Source of the DNA: Clostridia bacterium
GTDB taxonomy: Bacteria; Bacillota; Clostridia; Oscillospirales; CAG-272
NCBI GenBank assembly: GCA_900769475.1
Contig: CAAGGQ010000008.1
Coordinates: 1 to 34,687 of the forward strand
DNA: 34,687 nt
Direction: 5' to 3'
The translations under genes and the position numbers were made by a program. A model generated the notes under the pieces. It searched no databases and had not been told where the DNA came from. It saw nothing but the letters and a program-made list of their open reading frames with translations. Positions 30,797 to 34,687 of this stretch are shown piece after piece (position 1 is the stretch's first letter; every line of letters begins with the position of its first letter).

Positions 30797-30980
30797 CGAA
30801 AAACGCAGACTCCCATTGTCGCCAAACAAGTTGAAACCGAACGAGGAAAAAGCCTTTTGCCACACCCAATTTCAAGGAATTTGCGTTTTTTCCAAATTCT
30901 AAAAATTAAGTGCGGCGAAAAAAGGTACACCTCTCCCGGGGAGAGAACTACCTCGTTCAAAAATATTCAACTTGTTTGGC
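30767..30980 (-). ncRNA. Structured non-coding RNA, ~214 nt, family not identified
   Basis: A promoter places the transcript start at about 30980, exactly where a 15-bp helix begins: GCCAAACAAGTTGAA (30980-30966) pairs perfectly with 30835-30821. Inside it GAACGAGG pairs with CCTCGTTC, then come two branches. The first is AGGTA...TACCT enclosing CTCTCC/GGAGAG. The second is GCCGCACTTAATTT pairing with AAATTGGGTGTGGC (with G-U pairs), capped by GAATTTG/CAAATTC. A ~30-nt single-stranded stretch leads to the terminator. There is no open frame of note. The size and end-closing stem recall 6S RNA or the raiA RNA of Clostridia, but I cannot match consensus bases. It could also be a leader of the zinc-ribbon gene 41 bases downstream. 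Confidence 0.75.
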
Positions 30981-30986
30981 ATCTTT

Positions 30987-31015
30987 ATTATATCACATCG
31001 TTTTTGATTTGTAAA
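30987..31015 (-). promoter_or_regulatory. sigma-A promoter of the structured RNA
   Basis: On the minus strand TTTACA (31010-31015) lies 17 bases before a perfect TATAAT (30987-30992) preceded by TGA (extended -10). The helix of the RNA starts seven bases after the -10 box. Confidence 0.8.
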
Positions 31016-31226
31016 CCCCAAACCGCTGAAAAATGACGTCGAACTTAACTTTATAATTATTGACGATTATAATGATTTTAAAAAGTGTTCTTGTCACTTT
31101 TCCGGATTCCACTCGTAGTGCTCTCCCCTCTTGGCAATTCCCGTCGCTTGCTGTCGCGCTTCCCCACCCGCCCCCGTATTTTCATAAAAAAGAAAGAAAA
31201 CATTCACAAATTTATAATAGAATTGG
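31016..31226. other. Intergenic region, no gene seen
   Basis: Between the promoters of the structured RNA and the YegP-like gene there is no convincing open frame. A 7-bp inverted repeat TTATAAT/ATTATAA (31051-31057, 31066-31072) and a weak AAAAGTG/CACTTTT hairpin (31081-31101) are visible, followed by a C/T-rich stretch. Their meaning is unknown. Confidence 0.4.
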
Positions 31227-31255
31227 TTGACAACCGATCAAAAGTGTGCTAAAAT
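31227..31255 (+). promoter_or_regulatory. sigma-A promoter of the YegP-like gene
   Basis: A perfect TTGACA (31227-31232) lies 17 bases before TAAAAT (31250-31255). The gene starts 36 bases further on after a GGAGG site. Confidence 0.85.
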
Positions 31256-31290
31256 AAAGAAGTAAAGAACTTATTTTTGGAGGTTATACA

Positions 31291-32511
31291 ATGGCACTGT
31301 TCAAAAAGTTATTTTCGAAAGATGACAAAAAGAAGGAAAAGGGCTCTGCGCCCGAAAAAGGACAGGAAGCTGTAACGCCCGCCGCTCCTCAGGAACCCGC
31401 TCCGGCGCCCGCTGCCAAGCCCTCTCCTGCTCCTGCGGCAAAAGAACCTACCAAAGCCCCTGCAAAAGCTCCTGCTGCCAAGCCCGCAGCCGCTAAGCCT
31501 GCCGCTGCAAAACCTGCCGCAGCTAAGGCGCCTGCCGCAAAAGCCGCTGCTCCCGCCAAGACTCCTGCCGCAAAAGCACCTGTCGCAAAAGCACCTGCCT
31601 CTAAGGCTCCCGCCGCGGTCAAGGTAGCCACCCAGCCCGCTCCCAAGGCCGCTGCCCGTCCCTTCTTTATGGGCAACAACGAGGAAGAGCTGAACGCCGC
31701 CTTCGACAAGGCCATTGCCGAGGCCGACCAGGAAATTCTCAAGAGCAATTCCAAGGCCGTGGGCAAATACGAATTCGAGCTGGAGGTAGACGGCTATCAC
31801 TTCTATCTGGTGGCCAACAACGGTCAGATCCTCTTTGATAGCCCCAGCTTTACCACCCTTTTGGGTGCCCTCAACGGCATTGCCACCTTTAAAAAAGCCG
31901 TGGCCGGAGGCAAATTTGAGATCAAGGTAGACAAATACAACCGCTACCGCTTCATCCTGGAGCGCAAATACTACGGCGAGAACTACGGCACCAAGGAGCA
32001 GTGCTCCAAGTGCGTGGAATCGGTAAAGAAATTTGCCAACAGCTCCAAGATCCTGCGCTACACTCCCGAAAAGGAAGCCCTCCGCCTGTACGAAGCCGCC
32101 AAGAACAGCAAGCGCACTCCCGACGACATTGACTGGAAGGCCGTGGCTCAAGCCGAGGAAAAGGCACAAAAGATGGGCAAGTTTGAGATTTGCTGTGAGG
32201 ATGCCGATCACTACTGCTTCTACCTCACTGCTAACAACGGCCAGATCCTGTACTCCAGCCGCTACTACACCACCGAGGCCGCCGCTCGCAAGGGCGTGGA
32301 TTCCTTCAAGCGCGCCGCCTACGTTGGAAACTTCTTTGTAGACCGGGATAAGTTTGGAAACTACCGCTACGTGCTCAAGAACATCGGCTCGGCCCCCAGC
32401 TTCATTGGAGAATCCTATGACAACAAGGCCCAGTGCGAAAAGATCATCGACTCGGTAAAGAACTTTATCATTACCGCCTCCATCGAGGTAGAGGTTGCCG
32501 AAAACGCATAA
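31291..32511 (+). CDS. Tandem YegP/DUF1508-like protein with Ala/Lys/Pro-rich histone-H1-like N-tail
   Basis: The 406-aa protein has two parts. Residues ~20-125 are an Ala/Lys/Pro repeat tail (AAKPAAAKPAAAKAPAAKAA type) that resembles bacterial histone-H1-like tails. Then come four DUF1508-like units in two pairs: ~158-205 (KYEFELEVDGYHFYLVANNG), ~206-255 (GKFEIKVDKYNRYRFILE), ~296-343 (GKFEICCEDADHYCFYLTANN) and ~344-395 (GNFFVDRDKFGNYRYVLKN). YegP-type proteins are small, often duplicated, and of unknown function. There is no signal peptide or membrane helix. The basic tail could bind DNA, RNA or the cell wall; this is inference. It has its own strong promoter and terminator. Codon use is host-like, so it is probably a resident, well-expressed gene. 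Confidence 0.8.
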   Translation: MALFKKLFSKDDKKKEKGSAPEKGQEAVTPAAPQEPAPAPAAKPSPAPAAKEPTKAPAKAPAAKPAAAKPAAAKPAAAKAPAAKAAAPAKTPAAKAPVAKAPASKAPAAVKVATQPAPKAAARPFFMGNNEEELNAAFDKAIAEADQEILKSNSKAVGKYEFELEVDGYHFYLVANNGQILFDSPSFTTLLGALNGIATFKKAVAGGKFEIKVDKYNRYRFILERKYYGENYGTKEQCSKCVESVKKFANSSKILRYTPEKEALRLYEAAKNSKRTPDDIDWKAVAQAEEKAQKMGKFEICCEDADHYCFYLTANNGQILYSSRYYTTEAAARKGVDSFKRAAYVGNFFVDRDKFGNYRYVLKNIGSAPSFIGESYDNKAQCEKIIDSVKNFIITASIEVEVAENA

Positions 32512-32522
32512 CATATGAACGT

Positions 32523-32560
32523 AAAAAGCTCCAACGGGCACCATCCGTTGGAGCTTTTTT
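32523..32560. terminator. Terminator of the YegP-like gene
   Basis: AAAAAGCTCCAACGG (32523-32537) pairs perfectly with 32545-32559 around a 7-base loop, ending in T6 (32555-32560). It starts 11 bases after the stop and can work in both directions. Confidence 0.9.
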
Positions 32561-32603
32561 GTTTCCTTTTCCCTTTAAGCTATCTCGATCAATGTTCCCC
32601 ATG

Positions 32604-32643
32604 AAAAAAGAGGAAAAAGACGGAGCTCCATCTCTTTCCTCTT
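32604..32643 (-). terminator. Terminator of ddh
   Basis: On the minus strand AAGAGGAAAGAGAT (32643-32630) pairs with 32621-32608 (with G-U pairs) around GGAGCTCC, followed by T6. It starts nine bases after the ddh stop codon. Confidence 0.75.
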
Positions 32644-32652
32644 GTTTTTGTT

Positions 32653-33639
32653 TTATAACAGCTCCTTGCGAAGCGCTTCTCCGGTTTTGGGACTCAGAAG
32701 CGCGGGAGGAACGTCGAGAACCGTCTTACATCCGAGCTGTCCAGCCTGGGCCATGCGGTAGGTTGCGCGAGCATATGCCACCAGCACCGACGAAGTAAAC
32801 TCGGGATTGGAATCCAGCGTGAGACTGTACTCAATGATGTGACGGTGTTGAAGCTCCGCTCCGGTCTTGCCGCAACGGATCACCTTGCCGCCGTGGGGGA
32901 TCCCAGCATGATCGCGGTCCAACTCCTCCTTGGAAATAAAGTGCACCGTGGTATCGTAATCGGCAAAGTAGTTGGGCATGGTCTTGATCTCCCGCTCAAT
33001 GCGGGCAAGATCCGCGCCCTCCTTAGCTACCACGTAGCACTCGCGAGTGTGCTTCTCTCTGGTGGAAAGCTCGGGATTTTCACCGTTTCTCACCGCATCC
33101 AGAGCCGCTGGCACGGGAACGGTGTACTGCTTGGCATCCAGGACCCCTTCGATGCGACGAATGGCGTCCGAATGTCCCTGGCTCACGCCCCGCCCCCAGA
33201 AGGTGTAATCCTTGCCGTCGGGCAGAATAGCCCCCGCATACATGCGGTTGAGAGAGAACAGACCGGGATCCCAGCCCACCGAGATCATGGCCACCTTCCC
33301 TGCCGCCGTGGCCGCCGCATCCACCGCCGCAAAGTGCTCGGGGATCTTAGCGTGATTATCAAAGCTATCCACCACATGGAAGAACTTTGCCATGGCAGGG
33401 GTTTGGAGAGGAAGATCGGTAGCGCTTCCTCCACAAAGGATCATTACGTCGATCTCATTGGTCATCTCGAGAGCCCGATCCACGTGGCAGACCTCCACAC
33501 CGGGGGTCTGGATCCGAAGAGTGGCAGGATCGCGTCGGGTAAATACGGCACGAAGGGTCATATCGGGATTTTGACGGATGGCGTTCTCCACACCTCTGCC
33601 AAGGTTCCCGTAACCAAAAATACCAATGCGAATGCTCAT
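32653..33639 (-). CDS. ddh: meso-Diaminopimelate D-dehydrogenase
   Basis: Ddh reductively aminates tetrahydrodipicolinate to meso-diaminopimelate with NADPH and ammonia, a one-step route to the peptidoglycan and lysine precursor. The 328-aa protein begins with a Rossmann motif FGYGNLGRGVE (residues 8-18), then AVFTRRDPATL for NADP binding, and has the family stretches VDSFDNHAKIPEHF, SVGWDPGLFSLNRMYA, FWGRGVSQGHSDAIRRIEGV and NPEFTSSVLVAYARA. Length is as usual (~326). The ATG at 33639 has a weak AAGAGG site. It lies 49 bases downstream of the KDG kinase gene on the same strand and may be read from that transcript. Confidence 0.95.
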   Translation of the reverse strand: MSIRIGIFGYGNLGRGVENAIRQNPDMTLRAVFTRRDPATLRIQTPGVEVCHVDRALEMTNEIDVMILCGGSATDLPLQTPAMAKFFHVVDSFDNHAKIPEHFAAVDAAATAAGKVAMISVGWDPGLFSLNRMYAGAILPDGKDYTFWGRGVSQGHSDAIRRIEGVLDAKQYTVPVPAALDAVRNGENPELSTREKHTRECYVVAKEGADLARIEREIKTMPNYFADYDTTVHFISKEELDRDHAGIPHGGKVIRCGKTGAELQHRHIIEYSLTLDSNPEFTSSVLVAYARATYRMAQAGQLGCKTVLDVPPALLSPKTGEALRKELL

Positions 33640-33688
33640 AAAATTAAGCCTCTTTTATTTGGGAATCAAAAATCAGCGATCCTTGGAA

Positions 33689-34687
33689 TTATCTCTGTAC
33701 ACGTCCGCTTCCGTCACCGCCGGCCAGCTTTTCTACCTCGGAAACGGTCACGCGATTGTAGTCGCCCTCTACGGTGTGCTTGAGAGCCGATGCGGCAACC
33801 GCAAACTCGATGGCCTGCTGGGTGTTCTTGCCGTTGAGCAGAGCGTAGATCAGACCGCCACCAAAGGAGTCGCCGCCGCCAACGCGGTCAACGATGTGCA
33901 GGTGGTAGGTCTTGGAGAAGCAGTAATCCTTTCCGTCGTAAAGCATACCCGCCCAGTCGTTATCGTTGGCGGAAATAGAGGTGCGCAGGGTGATGGCAAC
34001 CTTCTCAAAGCCAAACTTGTCAGCCAGCTGCTTTGCCACCGACTTATAGCCCTCGTGGTTCAGCTTGCCGCCGTAAATATCGGAGCCTTCAGCCTCGATA
34101 CCGAATACATCCTTGGCATCCTCCTCGTTGGAGATGCAAACATCCACGTACTGGCAGAGCTCGGTCATGGCCGCGCGAGCTTCCTCACGGGTCCAGAGCT
34201 TGCCGCGGTAGTTGAGGTCGCAGGAGATCTTCACACCGCGCTTCTTAGCGGCAATGCAGGCATCCTTGCAAATGGCTACCAGGTTGGCACCCAGAGCGGG
34301 GGTAATACCGGTAAAGTGGAACCAATCGGCACCCTCGAAGATGGCATCCCAATCAAAATCCGAGGGAGCGGCCTCCTGAATAGCCGAATGGGCACGGTCA
34401 TAAATGCAAACCGAGCCGCGCTGAGAAGCACCCTTCTCCAGGAAGTAAATACCTACACGGTCACCGCCGCGCACGATCTTGGAGGTGTCTACGCCAAAAT
34501 AGCGGAGAGAATCCACAGCGGCCTGACCAATGGCGTGCTTGGGAAGCTTGGTTACGTAAACGCTGTCCATGCCATAGTTGGCAAGGGATACCGAAACGTT
34601 GGCCTCGCCGCCGCCGAAGGTAGCCTGCATCTGATCGTTCTGGAAGAAGCGATAGTAACCGTTGGGGGCAAGCCGGAGCATCAGCTC
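33689..34687 (-). CDS. 2-Keto-3-deoxygluconate kinase (PfkB family), 5' end beyond the window
   Basis: This PfkB-type sugar kinase phosphorylates 2-keto-3-deoxygluconate, a step in pectin and uronate breakdown. The visible 333 codons include ELMLRLAPNGYYRFFQ, which shows that the frame continues past the window edge; the true start is only a few residues upstream. GGGEANVSVSLANYG is the substrate-binding motif 1, and DRVGGGDSFGGGLIYALL is motif 2 with the catalytic Asp in GGDSF. ISNEEDAKDVFGI and KVAITLRTSIS are further family landmarks. KdgK is favoured over fructokinase or ribokinase by the LRLAPNGYYRFFQ start and the SCDLNYRGKLWT stretch, so the specificity is probable, not certain. No other uronate genes are visible inside the window. 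Confidence 0.85.
   Translation of the reverse strand, partial: ELMLRLAPNGYYRFFQNDQMQATFGGGEANVSVSLANYGMDSVYVTKLPKHAIGQAAVDSLRYFGVDTSKIVRGGDRVGIYFLEKGASQRGSVCIYDRAHSAIQEAAPSDFDWDAIFEGADWFHFTGITPALGANLVAICKDACIAAKKRGVKISCDLNYRGKLWTREEARAAMTELCQYVDVCISNEEDAKDVFGIEAEGSDIYGGKLNHEGYKSVAKQLADKFGFEKVAITLRTSISANDNDWAGMLYDGKDYCFSKTYHLHIVDRVGGGDSFGGGLIYALLNGKNTQQAIEFAVAASALKHTVEGDYNRVTVSEVEKLAGGDGSGRVQR

Noticed and set aside
31081..31101. AAAAGTG/CACTTTT hairpin as a terminator
   Set aside because: A 7-bp AT-rich stem with no gene ending nearby; too weak to call.
31430..31620. Short-period DNA repeats resembling a CRISPR or satellite
   Set aside because: They are in frame and encode the Ala/Lys/Pro tail; units are irregular, with no spacers.

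Overview
The window is a chromosomal stretch of a spore-forming member of the class Clostridia, most likely an anaerobic gut or rumen species. The basis is a complete spoIIIAA-AH locus, a reverse-type rubrerythrin, a meso-diaminopimelate dehydrogenase, Shine-Dalgarno-led genes and sigma-A promoters with 17-base spacers. Most genes are rich in G/C at third codon positions. I cannot place it below class with confidence.

Layout. 1-232: a tRNA-Ser(GGA) on the minus strand with its own promoter and terminator. 535-7217: rlmB, a large Pro/Ala-rich membrane protein that I read as a degenerate P1B-type ATPase, and a two-part radical SAM/DUF2344 protein. 7401-8879: an isolated lipoprotein solute-binding protein. 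8924-11502 (minus): a B12-binding/radical SAM/DUF4080 protein and a duplicated P-loop protein whose second P-loop is ruined. 11620-16515: spoIIIAA-AH, the SpoIIIA part of the mother cell-forespore channel, with a good sigma-E-type promoter just before spoIIIAH. 16588-17991 (minus): a BspA-like leucine-rich-repeat lipoprotein. 18182-20238: an RluA-family pseudouridine synthase overlapping a DUF3810 membrane metalloprotease. 20399-21694: murA. 21757-23585 (minus): a D,D-carboxypeptidase-like protein and an Amidase_6 protein separated by a hairpin that covers the second ribosome-binding site. 23756-24728: a DUF134 regulator and reverse rubrerythrin.

24773-29750 is an inserted carbohydrate cassette of AT-richer, differently coded DNA: an AraC regulator and a GH36 raffinose-synthase-like enzyme on the minus strand, diverging from a six-hairpin glycosidase. 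It is bracketed by two direct copies of the rubrerythrin 3' end plus its terminator, with 52 bases identical. No integrase is visible. Right of it lie an AT-rich zinc-ribbon membrane protein and, directly upstream of that gene, a structured RNA of about 214 nt with its own promoter and terminator. The window ends with a tandem YegP/DUF1508-like protein carrying a histone-H1-like tail, ddh, and a partial 2-keto-3-deoxygluconate kinase.

The strongest candidates for undescribed biology are the pseudo-P-type ATPase, the structured RNA at 30767-30980, the rubrerythrin-flanked cassette and the RBS-covering hairpin between the two cell-wall genes.
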